A stretch of 64,000 bases of DNA. Source: Dyadobacter sp. MSC1_007. Its GTDB lineage: Bacteria > Bacteroidota > Bacteroidia > Cytophagales > Spirosomataceae. The first letter of the stretch is position 1; each line of letters begins with the position of its first letter. The stretch spans positions 434,001 to 498,000 of the forward strand of contig NZ_JAMOZL010000004.1 in the NCBI RefSeq assembly GCF_023667495.1, written 5' to 3'. Made by a program: the position numbers and the translations under genes. A model generated the notes under the pieces. It searched no databases. It was not told the DNA's origin and saw nothing but the letters and a program-made list of their open reading frames with translations. Positions 42,120 through 51,100 of this stretch are shown here, in pieces.

Positions 42120-43520
42120 ATGCTGATCCAATTTTTTGGCGCCGCCAGAACCGTTACCGGCAGCAAGCACCTCATTACCACCGAAAAAGGCACAAAAATC
42201 CTGCTGGATTGCGGGCTTTTTCAAGGCATTCAGACAGATGAGTTCAATCAGGAATTTGGTTTCAAACCTTCTGAGGTAGATTATCTGGTCCTTTCACATG
42301 CGCACATTGACCATTCCGGCCTCATTCCGCGGCTTGTCAGAAAAGGCTTCAAAGGACCCATTTACTGCACTTCAGCCACCGCCGACCTCTGCCGCGTGAT
42401 GCTGCTCGACAGCGCCCATATCCAGGAAAAAGACTTGGAACGGATCAACCGCCGCCGCCAAAAACAAGGCAGGCCGCTCCTGGAAGAACTTTACAATGCA
42501 GAGGATGCCGCTCATGCATTGAACTTATTCAAACCCGTTCGGTATGGACAGACATTTTATCTCGGCCAGGACAATGAGGTTGCCGTGGTCCTTACCGATG
42601 CGGCGCATTTGCTAGGAAGCGCTGCCGTACATTTGAGCATTCCGGACGCAGGCACATTCAAACAAGTGACTTTTACTGGTGACATTGGTCGCCCCGAAGA
42701 CCGCATCCTTCGTAAACCGGAGGTTTTTCCACAAGCGGATATTATCATTTGCGAGTCGACTTATGGGGATCGTTTGCATGAAAAGGAAACCGATATGCAC
42801 GCGCATTTGCTTGAAATCGTGCAGGAAACCTGCGTCCGTAATCGTGGGAAGCTCATTATCCCTGCATTCGCCATTGACCGTACGCAGGAATTGATCTATG
42901 CTTTGGACCAGCTTTCGAGCTCCGGAAAGCTGCCCCAACTACCGGTCTATATCGACAGTCCGCTAGCCATTCGCGCCACGGCCATCATGAAAGAGCACGA
43001 CGAATGCTTCAATCCTGAAATCCTCGATTATATTGAAAAAGACGGCGACGCATTCGCATTCCCCTACCTGCATTATGTTTCCGACGTGGAGCAATCCATC
43101 GCTTTGAACGATAAAAAGGAGCCTTGCATTATCATTTCAGCATCCGGCATGGCGGAAGCGGGGCGGATCAAGCACCATATCAAGAACAATATCGGTGATC
43201 CAAATTCCACCATCCTCCTCGTAGGTTATGCCTCCGCGAATACCCTCGCAGGCGCGCTCAAACGCGGGGACAAGCAAGTGAATATTTTTGGTGAACAGTT
43301 CGAGGTAAAATGCCGGGTAGCCTCCATGGATTCATTCTCTGGTCACGGGGACTACAACGAAATGCTCGATTTCCTTTCCTGCCAAACGCCCGCACGCGTC
43401 AAAGACGTGTTTCTGGTGCATGGCGAATATGAAACACAGATTGCATTCAAGCTGAAACTGGAAAAGGCAGGCTATCAGCGGGTTCACATTCCGGCTTTGT
43501 ATGAAAGCGTAAAAATTTGA
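42120..43520 (+). CDS. Beta-CASP metallo-beta-lactamase-fold RNA hydrolase
   Basis: A 466-residue protein of the MBL-fold RNA specificity (CPSF/YSH1-like) family. Motif 2 is LSHAHIDHSGLIP; further metal ligands lie in LTDAAHLLGSAAVH and FTGDIGRPEDRIL. The beta-CASP insert carries IIPAFAIDRTQEL and IIISASGMAEAGRIKHHI, and the C-terminal RNA-specificity histidine is in DSFSGHGDYNEML. Relatives are endo- or exoribonucleases. It follows hpt by 41 bases and may be co-transcribed. Confidence 0.93.
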   Translation: MLIQFFGAARTVTGSKHLITTEKGTKILLDCGLFQGIQTDEFNQEFGFKPSEVDYLVLSHAHIDHSGLIPRLVRKGFKGPIYCTSATADLCRVMLLDSAHIQEKDLERINRRRQKQGRPLLEELYNAEDAAHALNLFKPVRYGQTFYLGQDNEVAVVLTDAAHLLGSAAVHLSIPDAGTFKQVTFTGDIGRPEDRILRKPEVFPQADIIICESTYGDRLHEKETDMHAHLLEIVQETCVRNRGKLIIPAFAIDRTQELIYALDQLSSSGKLPQLPVYIDSPLAIRATAIMKEHDECFNPEILDYIEKDGDAFAFPYLHYVSDVEQSIALNDKKEPCIIISASGMAEAGRIKHHIKNNIGDPNSTILLVGYASANTLAGALKRGDKQVNIFGEQFEVKCRVASMDSFSGHGDYNEMLDFLSCQTPARVKDVFLVHGEYETQIAFKLKLEKAGYQRVHIPALYESVKI

Positions 43521-43559
43521 GTTTTTCGTACTTTTTAGTGTTTTGAAAGATCGAAAAGC

Positions 43560-43591
43560 TTGTAAAGTCCGGAACAATATTACTATTTTTG
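43560..43591 (+). promoter_or_regulatory. Promoter of tRNA-Leu
   Basis: TTG at 43560-43562 and TATTTTTG at 43584-43591, spaced by 21 bases, lie 13 bases before the tRNA 5' end. Confidence 0.65.
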
Positions 43592-43604
43592 CCGACCGGT
43601 TCGA

Positions 43605-43688
43605 GCCGAAGTGGTGAAACTGGTAGACACGCACGTTTCAGGGGCGTGAGGGAGCAATCCTGTGCGGGTTCGAGTCCCGCCTTCGGCA
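43605..43688 (+). tRNA. tRNA-Leu (anticodon CAG)
   Basis: An 84-base class II tRNA. The acceptor arms GCCGAAG (43605-43611) and CTTCGGC (43681-43687) pair fully, with discriminator A at 43688. The anticodon loop TTCAGGG places CAG at 43639-43641; a long variable arm and the T loop GGTTCGAGTCC follow. The 3' CCA is not encoded. It reads CUG codons. A terminator hairpin follows directly. Confidence 0.96.
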
Positions 43689-43689
43689 C

Positions 43690-43724
43690 AAAACGCTGTT
43701 TCTGTTATCAGGAACGGCGTTTTT
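43690..43724 (+). terminator. Terminator after tRNA-Leu
   Basis: A 14-bp stem with two wobble pairs (AAAACGC arm against GCGTTTT) around a 6-base loop, ending in a T-run, immediately after the tRNA. Confidence 0.8.
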
Positions 43725-43757
43725 GGTTTTCGGGACAAAAAATCAATGTGCATTAGA

Positions 43758-44087
43758 TTAGATTAGTTTGTGCTTTGCATCCAGCTCGGCTTTCACATCT
43801 TCCCAAGGAATACGCTCTTCACTTTTTAACTTCTCAACCAACAATCCGTCGTAGTAGTCTTCGAGCAAATCTTCCAATTGGGCATTCGGTTCAAGTTCTC
43901 CATTGATGATGACGGTCATTAAGAAGATACACTCATCAAGAGTTTTCGTAATCGTCTTATTGTTACTGCTTCCCGATATTGTCGCTGCCTTCAATGCGTT
44001 CTCATATCGCATTCTTTCCCGCAATGCTTGCGCCGGCGAGAAATGAAGAATTTCATTATAAGTCCAAAGAGGTTCTATTTCTTTCAT
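43758..44087 (-). CDS. Protein of unknown function, antitoxin-like C-terminus
   Basis: A 109-residue protein starting at ATG 44087 (MKEIEPLWTYNEILHFSP); the frame is open to 44105. It is helical and charged, with no signal or membrane segment. The last 30 residues (LKSEERIPWEDVKAELDAKH) resemble the end of small antitoxins such as RelB-like proteins ('IPWEDVKAEL'). No toxin gene follows; the next element is the tRNA terminator on the other strand. It starts 14 bases after the barrel protein gene, suggesting co-transcription. Function unknown. Confidence 0.6.
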   Translation of the reverse strand: MKEIEPLWTYNEILHFSPAQALRERMRYENALKAATISGSSNNKTITKTLDECIFLMTVIINGELEPNAQLEDLLEDYYDGLLVEKLKSEERIPWEDVKAELDAKHKLI

Positions 44088-44101
44088 GCCAATACTGATG
44101 A

Positions 44102-44731
44102 TCAAAAAGACCGGCCGACAAAAGCGGCAAATTGTGGAAACAGAATGTCCCCATTTGTATCGGCCTGGAATCCGGTGTTTAAGCCAAACAAATATTTGTT
44201 GTTTGGAGTATAATTAAAGAAAAGTCGAATAACGCCCCCAGGCGAATAGGTGTTCTGAGGTTCAACATTTTCGATCAGCATTACCGGAAAAGACAAATTG
44301 GTTCCCGCCGGAAAATATGTTGCCAGGCTACTAGGAGCAGACGATGATTGATAGCGAAAAAGAGCTCCGGCCTTTATGCCAAAATTTAACGATTTAGACC
44401 TTGCAAGGCAATATCCTATTGTTCCCGCGACCTGAAATCCCGCAACCGTGTATCGGTACGAGATGTCATGCTCTTTTTGCTTCTCATCTATGTACGTCTG
44501 AGGATACCTTCCGTTATGAATACTACTCCCGGCTTCAACCGACCAAGAGACCCTTTTACGGAAATATTTTTCAAACTCAAATCCCTGAATTATTCCTTTA
44601 ATATCTCCGCTTCCATGCCGGGCAACTCCAAGAGTCGCCTTAACGGATCTGACCGGATGAATGTCCACGCCCTGAGCATTCACAAGAATTGCGGTGCCCC
44701 ACAGCATTGCTATTAAAAGTCCTGTTTTCAT
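44102..44731 (-). CDS. Predicted outer-membrane beta-barrel protein
   Basis: A 209-residue exported protein. ATG 44731 gives a signal peptide (MKTGLLIAMLWGTAILVNAQ); the frame extends to 44788 but the extra residues do not look like a leader. The mature chain alternates amphipathic strands (SVKATLGVARHGSGDIKG, YTVAGFQVAGTIGYCLA, LNFGIKAGALFRYQ) and ends in GRSF, an aromatic C-terminus typical of barrels. No family name can be given. It lies in the tRNA-proximal group of unrecognised genes. Confidence 0.65.
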   Translation of the reverse strand: MKTGLLIAMLWGTAILVNAQGVDIHPVRSVKATLGVARHGSGDIKGIIQGFEFEKYFRKRVSWSVEAGSSIHNGRYPQTYIDEKQKEHDISYRYTVAGFQVAGTIGYCLARSKSLNFGIKAGALFRYQSSSAPSSLATYFPAGTNLSFPVMLIENVEPQNTYSPGGVIRLFFNYTPNNKYLFGLNTGFQADTNGDILFPQFAAFVGRSF

Positions 44732-44875
44732 ATATGGAGTTTTAGTCGCAGGACCAACGTATGTCGTTGGCCCTGCATTTGTACGCATTTTATTATAGCG
44801 GTCGTCTCTTGAAATTCAAATAACTAATATTGTACACTTGATTGTCAGAATCTGTCTTTTGAACAATTGATTTCC

Positions 44876-45919
44876 CTAAATTATCGTCATTTTGCCGTAA
44901 TTGATCGTATAAGAAAAAGCGGGGAAACCGTTAGATGCGGGTTGTGAGATAGTGCTTGACGAAGTGCCTCCGCCATCCTTTTCCCACCAGTTTTCAATCA
45001 TATATGCGCCAATCACGGGTGTATTCCAGTTGGCCACAAATGTATTATAGTCGTACCATGCTTGGTCTCGAAAGTACTTTCTCTTTACTTTTGGAAAAGA
45101 TTTATTACTTATCTCAATTCCGGTCGCACTGTGAATTACGACTTTCATTTCAAGCTTACCGGAGGTCCAATGCTCGATTGAATTCAAGTTTGTAACTTGG
45201 ATCAATCCTGCGTACTCAGGACCACCTTCGGTTCTTAATAACTCACCATATTTCTCGACATTTTCATCACTGCCGATTACAAAAACATCGTTTTCCCAAG
45301 CAAACTCCTCGGATACAGTCGTCGTGGCAATCCAAACTCCGTTGGATTCATATTGATATCCTGGAAGACTTGGATCCCAAGGTTCAACCGGTGGTGGTGC
45401 AGGTTGCCCATCACTTGCCAATCTTCCAGTTGCTGGTCCTGGACCAGCCATAACGCTATCAGCATCCGCCTGAAGAACTCCTATGGGTTCTCCCAGTTCG
45501 AGATCTGCAATACGTGCTCTCGGGTTTGCGACTATATCATCTTCAATAGTTTCTGCCCTTGGGTAAAAAACAATTGGTTCGTTATCATCTTGCTTAGGTT
45601 TTATAAGTCTTACTAGGTTTTCGAGTCGTGATACAGGGCCCCTGAAACGCTCGACTTCCCGATAAGATTCAATAATATCTTTCACAAAAACGTCGTACTC
45701 CCCTCTCTTTTGTTTAAGGCACTCGGATAGAATGAATCGTCGAACTTCCTCGTCTTGCGCGAGCGTCAAGATTTCTTGCATAATTTTGAACTGTAATTCC
45801 CGGACAGAAGCATTCGAGCTAACCATGGTTTCGGCTTTTTCAAACAACGGAGAGGCGCATTGGCCGAAAAAGCCCAAACAAAACGATCCTACAAGGAAAG
45901 ACGTGAACATTTTTTTCAT
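44876..45919 (-). CDS. Exported protein of unknown function, probable lipoprotein
   Basis: A 347-residue protein. The N-terminus MKKMFTSFLVGSFCLGFFGQ followed by Cys fits a lipoprotein signal, although the residues before the Cys are not ideal. The first third is helical (RELQFKIMQEILTLAQDEEV), with RRFILSECLKQKRGEY. A Pro-rich linker (SDGQPAPPPVEPWDPSLPG) leads to a strand-rich C-terminal domain (KLEMKVVIHSATGIEISNK, AYMIENWWEKDGGG). I do not recognise it. The two-part build with a linker suggests a cell-surface binding module (inference). Confidence 0.65.
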   Translation of the reverse strand: MKKMFTSFLVGSFCLGFFGQCASPLFEKAETMVSSNASVRELQFKIMQEILTLAQDEEVRRFILSECLKQKRGEYDVFVKDIIESYREVERFRGPVSRLENLVRLIKPKQDDNEPIVFYPRAETIEDDIVANPRARIADLELGEPIGVLQADADSVMAGPGPATGRLASDGQPAPPPVEPWDPSLPGYQYESNGVWIATTTVSEEFAWENDVFVIGSDENVEKYGELLRTEGGPEYAGLIQVTNLNSIEHWTSGKLEMKVVIHSATGIEISNKSFPKVKRKYFRDQAWYDYNTFVANWNTPVIGAYMIENWWEKDGGGTSSSTISQPASNGFPAFSYTINYGKMTII

Positions 45920-46365
45920 AAATTCACAAAGGTTTAATTAAGAGAATAGTTAAACTGACCTTGACCTACCCCAACGGTGTCCAGCCTGGGGTGGGTTTTT
46001 TTTAAAGATTGCGGAAGGTAGAAAACAAAAAATCCCCCACTTGTAGTAGCCAACCGATGAATGTTCAAATGGTACCGTTCAATTATCAAGGGTCCACTTT
46101 TGCTAAAAATCAAGCGATTTGGAGTCGATCCAGTAGAGTTTTTACTACGCCACTATCACTTTGCCAATTATCATGTGATTTGCTTTCCTCCAAAATCCTC
46201 AGAATATTCGCATTCCTTTAAATTAAACGCGGTTAAAATGAACAAACTAAGACGAAACGCCCTGTTATGGTGCGGGATCGGTGAAAACTCCCCGGATGCT
46301 CCAACCGCGTGCATTAAGGACACCTTAGACAGGGCCTTTAATTCATCCTTTAAAGACGCGGTTTT
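45920..46365. other. 446-base stretch without a convincing gene
   Basis: It holds a plus-strand terminator-like hairpin (45964-46003, listed separately) and a small GTTTAA/TTAAAC inverted repeat at 45932-45955. A frame at 46061-46429 could encode 122 residues, but it overlaps the better small gene at 46366 by 64 bases, its residues have no recognisable pattern, and there is no promoter; I do not call it. Nothing else was seen. Confidence 0.5.
45964..46003 (+). terminator. Plus-strand terminator with no gene upstream on that strand
   Basis: A 10-bp stem with one wobble, ACCTACCCCA against TGGGGTGGGT, and a 13-base loop is followed by a run of eight T on the plus strand. All coding genes between the tRNA and this point are on the minus strand, so the transcript it ends is not explained by a protein gene. 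Confidence 0.7.
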
Positions 46366-46608
46366 ATGTACACACCTATTGCCAACGAATCTCCGGATTC
46401 GTCACGGCTGGCGCATTATGGCCAGTTAGTTCAGGATTTGCTTTCTCAAACCAGCTCAGAGCATTGGGTCGATGATTTATGGTCGATTTACAGCGGCTAT
46501 ATGGTCTTTGAGAAAGAGGCGGGTTACAACCCACGAGGAACGGAAATTTTCGAGAGTTTCAGGGAATTGGTCTTCTTTTTCCAAAAGGCTCAGAAGCTGA
46601 ATGCTTAA
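46366..46608 (+). CDS. Small protein of unknown function
   Basis: An 80-residue helical protein (MYTPIANESPDSSRLAHYGQ start; HWVDDLWSIYSGYMVFEKE and FESFRELVFFFQKAQKLNA). It has the look of small conserved Cytophagales proteins that I have seen only as hypothetical. It has no signal peptide or membrane segment. A GGCAA...TTGCC hairpin with a T-run follows at 46625-46648. Function unknown. Confidence 0.6.
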   Translation: MYTPIANESPDSSRLAHYGQLVQDLLSQTSSEHWVDDLWSIYSGYMVFEKEAGYNPRGTEIFESFRELVFFFQKAQKLNA

Positions 46609-46624
46609 CAATGAAAGGGCAATC

Positions 46625-46648
46625 GGCAATGGCGCTGGTTGCCTTTTT
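46625..46648 (+). terminator. Short terminator after the small gene
   Basis: GGCAA and TTGCC pair around a 9-base loop, followed by TTTTTCTTTC, 17 bases after the preceding stop codon. The stem is short. Confidence 0.5.
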
Positions 46649-46711
46649 CTTTCTTGAGTTTTGGCAATGTCACCGTGAGTAAACGCCTTATTCGCAAAGC
46701 TTTTTAAGCGC

Positions 46712-47641
46712 ATGCGCGTCAATCCAAACTATCTCTTAAAACTCAAACGCATTCTTATCCCCTTTGCAATCGTTGCCTGGGGCACATTGCTGACATTGGC
46801 TTTCATCCGCTGGTGGCTTTTCCTCGACAAACACCCCATTCTTGAACTGAGCGAAGATCTCTGGCAGTATTGGATTCCGGCGATTTTTCCATGGTTACCG
46901 ATTCTGGTCTGGCTAAAACCACGGTTTGATACACTTGAATATAAGGCTGGTAAAAACCACGGCAGCTGGCAAATGCAGTGCATTGCCTGGATTGGGATGA
47001 TTGCAATGCTCATACCTTCCCAATATTACCTGACCACGTTCAACGCCAAACTCCTGGAAGTCAAAAATGTTAAGGAAATCAGTAAGCAGGAGCGTGTGCG
47101 GTATTACCGGATCAACGAATTCGCCGTCTACAAATTCATCGGCGGCGTGCATTATACGCTTTGGAAAAACGGCAAGTTCAACCAAAACCTGGATATTGAT
47201 ATTTACTTCGTAAACCCGATTCTCACGCATAAAAAGCAGTTTATTACGATGACGCCACGCTATTGGTATGGTGTCACATTCCACAAGCGAATCAGCAACC
47301 TGAACAACCAACAGACGAAGCAAAGGCGCATCAAAGCTTTTTTTGATGAATGCGTTAAGAAAATGCAGACTTATGATTACTACAAACTCGATTACTTCGA
47401 ACACAAACCCGCTTCGGATGATCGCAAACATTTCCGAATAGCCGTTCAATATGCATTGCGGAAACCTGTGAATAACGATTTCGTGATCCTCCAACCGCGT
47501 AAAGGGCCTTTGGAATTGCGTGGTAGCGGCAAAATTGCCTGGACTTTCGGAGGCTTTGCTTTTGGAGTTATGCTTTTCATGCTTGCATTGATTAAACCCC
47601 GTTTGGAAAACCCTCCCATGGACGAGCAAACTTTGTCCTGA
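46712..47641 (+). CDS. Membrane protein resembling the N-terminal region of a rhomboid-protease family
   Basis: A 309-residue protein with three or four membrane segments: about residues 14-36 (ILIPFAIVAWGTLLTLAFIRW), about 50-68 (YWIPAIFPWLPILVWL), about 85-105 (MQCIAWIGMIAMLIPSQYYL) and about 280-300 (WTFGGFAFGVMLFMLALI). Between them is a soluble domain of roughly 170 residues (EISKQERVRYYRINEFAVYK). From memory, this layout matches the N-terminal half of a Bacteroidota membrane protein family whose C-terminal half is a rhomboid serine protease. Here the protein stops right after the last helix (PRLENPPMDEQTLS), with no rhomboid domain. It could be a truncated or a natural protease-free form. 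Confidence 0.65.
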   Translation: MRVNPNYLLKLKRILIPFAIVAWGTLLTLAFIRWWLFLDKHPILELSEDLWQYWIPAIFPWLPILVWLKPRFDTLEYKAGKNHGSWQMQCIAWIGMIAMLIPSQYYLTTFNAKLLEVKNVKEISKQERVRYYRINEFAVYKFIGGVHYTLWKNGKFNQNLDIDIYFVNPILTHKKQFITMTPRYWYGVTFHKRISNLNNQQTKQRRIKAFFDECVKKMQTYDYYKLDYFEHKPASDDRKHFRIAVQYALRKPVNNDFVILQPRKGPLELRGSGKIAWTFGGFAFGVMLFMLALIKPRLENPPMDEQTLS

Positions 47642-47771
47642 TTACACACCAAATCCGTCGCTTCTGACCCTTTCAAGAAGGCAGTCTAAAGGGTAAATTT
47701 ACACTTGCAATTAACTCGCAAATTTGATTCCGCAGAAATGTGGATTTCGATCTAAAAACAACCTTTTCATC

Positions 47772-48149
47772 ATGGAAGATATCAAACAGATCAGCCTTGA
47801 CAGTGAATGCGCGGTCATCAGCGCCAACTCTGTAATGCTCTCTAATTCAACATTCAACGATGTGAATATGAGCAATATATCGATTGTGGATGCCAATCTA
47901 AGCGATCTCAGCATCGAGGGCGCCCAGCTGGGCGGGGCCAGGTTCACGAACATAGGCATGGCCCCGCCCGATCACCCAATGTACGACCCGAATGCCGAGC
48001 AACGTCCCTTGCATTTCGAGGATTGCGACCTGCATAAGAGCAAGTTTATCAACTGTGACCTCAGCGGTGTGGAATTATCCGACTGCAATATCGACGGACT
48101 GACGATCAATGGCGTATTGATTTCAGAACTGCTCGCAGGCCGGAGCTAA
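47772..48149 (+). CDS. Pentapeptide-repeat protein
   Basis: A 125-residue protein; ATG 47772 (MEDIKQISLDSECAVISANS) is chosen over the in-frame start at 47724. It shows five-residue periodicity of the A(D/N)LXX type: SNSTFNDVNMSNISIVDANL, SDLSIEGAQLGGARFTNIG and later FEDCDLHKSKFINCDLSGVE. This forms a short right-handed quadrilateral beta-helix. Some pentapeptide proteins mimic DNA and protect gyrase, but this one is short and its role is unknown. It is cytoplasmic by lack of a signal. Confidence 0.85.
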   Translation: MEDIKQISLDSECAVISANSVMLSNSTFNDVNMSNISIVDANLSDLSIEGAQLGGARFTNIGMAPPDHPMYDPNAEQRPLHFEDCDLHKSKFINCDLSGVELSDCNIDGLTINGVLISELLAGRS

Positions 48150-48185
48150 ATATACCTATTCTACTCCAACCCACGAGCAATGCAA

Positions 48186-51100
48186 TTACCTGGTTTTAAG
48201 TATTTTAAACTGCCGCACGCCACCTTCCAGATCAAGCTGAATGCTGTAAATGCCATCGGAAAGCGACGATCGATTTAAATCCATTGTCATTTCACCATTC
48301 CTTACATTGAATGCCTCCTTGCGGACCGTTTCACCGGCAGCATTAACGAGTTTCAGCGTTCCATTTTTACCATCGTAACCCGGCAGCGAAATCTTGAAAT
48401 GGTCCCTCACCGGATTAGGATATACGTAGGCAATGCTATTACCGCCCGACTGTACATCCACAATCTTGCTGTAAGCATAGCTTTCGTCCTTATCGACCAT
48501 TTTCAGGCGGTAATATATCTGGCCGTCCGCATTAGGTTGCGGCCGAGCGTCTGTCGACGAATAACTTTCCTTGGTTTCTTCAAAACTCACTTTCCCTAAA
48601 TATTCAAATTGCTTCGCGTTAGCGCTTCGCTCGACTTCAAAATGTCTGAAATTGGCTGCATCTGCTATTTGCCAGTTCAATTTGACAGTACTTTGCTCAG
48701 CTTTTGCAGTGAAAGAAACCAGCCGCACAGGCAGCGGGGCCGTGCTCGTCTGCACAACGAAACCGCTGAAACCTTCTGTGTCGAAAGTCACTTCCCAACG
48801 TTTGAATGTATCATTCCAGACGATATCGTTGTCGTCTGGATCAATTATCGTCGACAAAATGGACGGATAACTGCTCGGCAAACCGCTGCCGTCACTGCTG
48901 ATACCGGCATATTTTCCGATTCTCAGATTGCTTTTACCCACGGCGTCAGCGGGATTTGCAGGCAAATCCAGCGTGCTGCCTGGCACTGCGTTGAAAGCAA
49001 TGAATTCTGGCTCCGAAAAGTATAACGTTACGCGGCCGGTTGCCGTTGCGGCATTCTGGGCAGGTGTTATTTCATAATGCCTGGCTACAAAAGGATCTCC
49101 GCCAAAAGTCGGGATGGCAGTTTCAACCCACGTCTTTGCATTTACATTGCCTGTAACCGGATTTGCCCCCTGTGAAGCTACCGTCGCGATAATGCGGCAG
49201 CCGCCGGTTCCGCCCATAAGCGAGGCCGCTTGCGAAGGGTTAACGGTCGCAGAACCTGTATCAGCATTTTTGGACAGGAAAGGGCCACCTGTTGGATAAT
49301 ACAATACAAGCTTGGTTCCCCCTGCCTTATAGGTAATAAGATAATTATAAGTCGAATTGTAGACGACCAGCGTGCTTCCGGGTGGACCGATCGGGTTTCC
49401 AAGCATACTGTTACAATCATTGACCTCTCCCGATGTGCCATCTGCACTGTTGACCCATGTAACGGCGCCGACATTGTTGTTCCAGGAACTATTGGCAACA
49501 AAGAAATTACCATCGGGCAGCACCTGGACGCCTTGCAGCCCCAGGCGATCGCCATAGTAAGTTCCAACCAAAGAATTGGAGCTGCTCACGGCGCCGCTGA
49601 CCCCGGTCGACCCATTTCCGAGTGTGATAGCACCGGTGTTCGCAGCAGTACCACTCCAGGTATTGGCTATTGCTAAATAATCTCCATTTGCCATAGGGAT
49701 AGTAAGCGTTCCAACAAGGTCCATCGGATGTGTACCATAAAGAGAGTTCGTGGCGTCGGGGTTACCGACAAGTTCCGCCGAACCATTTGCAAAAGTGGAC
49801 AAGCCAGACATTTCGACACCATTGAAACTATGCACGTCGCTTTGTATCACATAATTTCCATTCGTCAATGCCCTGGCGGAATTAGATCCAATGAAGTCAT
49901 CCTGTTTCGTTCCTGTAAATGAATTGGCAGCCGTTACATCCCCCACTCGTCCTGTGGCCCCATTGCACCAGGTTACAGCACCCGCATTCAATATTACACC
50001 ATTGCTCCACATCGGACTGGCTACCACATAATGCCCATTGGTCAGAGCAGTCACTCCCAAATGGCCTATGCGGTCCATACTCACCGTTCCGACCAATGAG
50101 TTGGCCGGGGTTACGGCACCGGTTGTTCCGGTTACTCCATTTCCCCAGGTAACCGCGCCCGCCCATTTCAGCCCGTTTCTATTCCAATTACGACTTACAA
50201 CTACATAATTCCCGTTTGTCAGTGGTACAACGGTTTGCGCAGGGCCCCTGCTTTCCATGGAAAAAAAATTCCAGTTGATAGGCTGTATTCCACCAACATA
50301 ATCAGCTCCATCGGTTCCTACCAGCGAGTTGGACACGCTCACCAGTCCGGTTGCTCCTGTAGCGCCATTGCACCAGGTGACCGCACCCGCATTATCCGCG
50401 GCACCGTTTTTCCAGAATGGACTGCTTACGACATAGTTCCCGTTTGTGAGCGCCACCGGCTTAAAGTATCCTATCTTGTCTTTCGCACTACCTCCTACTA
50501 GCGAGTTCGCTGCACTTACCACCCCTACAAGCCCTGTTGCCCCATTGCACCAGGTTACAGCGCCTGCGCTGTCGAGGCTTCCGTTTTTCCAATGCTGGCT
50601 TCCTACCAGATAGTTACCATTCGCAAGTGCCACAAGTCTTGAGTCGCCGTCCCCAAAACCTTTGGAAATCATATCCCCGGCGCTACTTCCTATAAGAGAA
50701 CTAGCTGCACCAACTACACCCGTTCTGCCGGTTGCGCCATTGCACCAGGTCACAGCCCCTACATTTTTCGCTGCGCCATTATCCCACGAAGGCGCACCTA
50801 CAACGTAATTTCCATTGGCCAGAACCAACACCGGATCCCAGCCTACGTAATCGCCATCGCTCGCCCCTACCAGCGAATTGGCGGCGCTTACTTTATCCAC
50901 CAGGCCCGTATTGCCGTCGCACCAGGTTACAGCTCCCAGGTTATTCTTCCCGGAGCTTCGCCAGGCATAACTCCTCACTAAATAGTTGCCATTTGGGAGA
51001 ACAGTTATACCATTTACCCCGATCGCATCGCCATTTGTGCTTCCTGTCAGTGAATTGGCGGTACTCACGACACCATTAAGTCCGGTGACACCATTTACCC

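Noticed and set aside
43605-43760. Attachment site at the 3' end of tRNA-Leu
   Set aside because: I looked for a second copy of the tRNA end downstream and for an integrase gene and found neither in the window.
46061-46429. Possible 122-residue gene in the gene-poor gap
   Set aside because: It overlaps the better small gene at 46366 by 64 bases, has no promoter or family pattern, and its second half reads like untranslated sequence.
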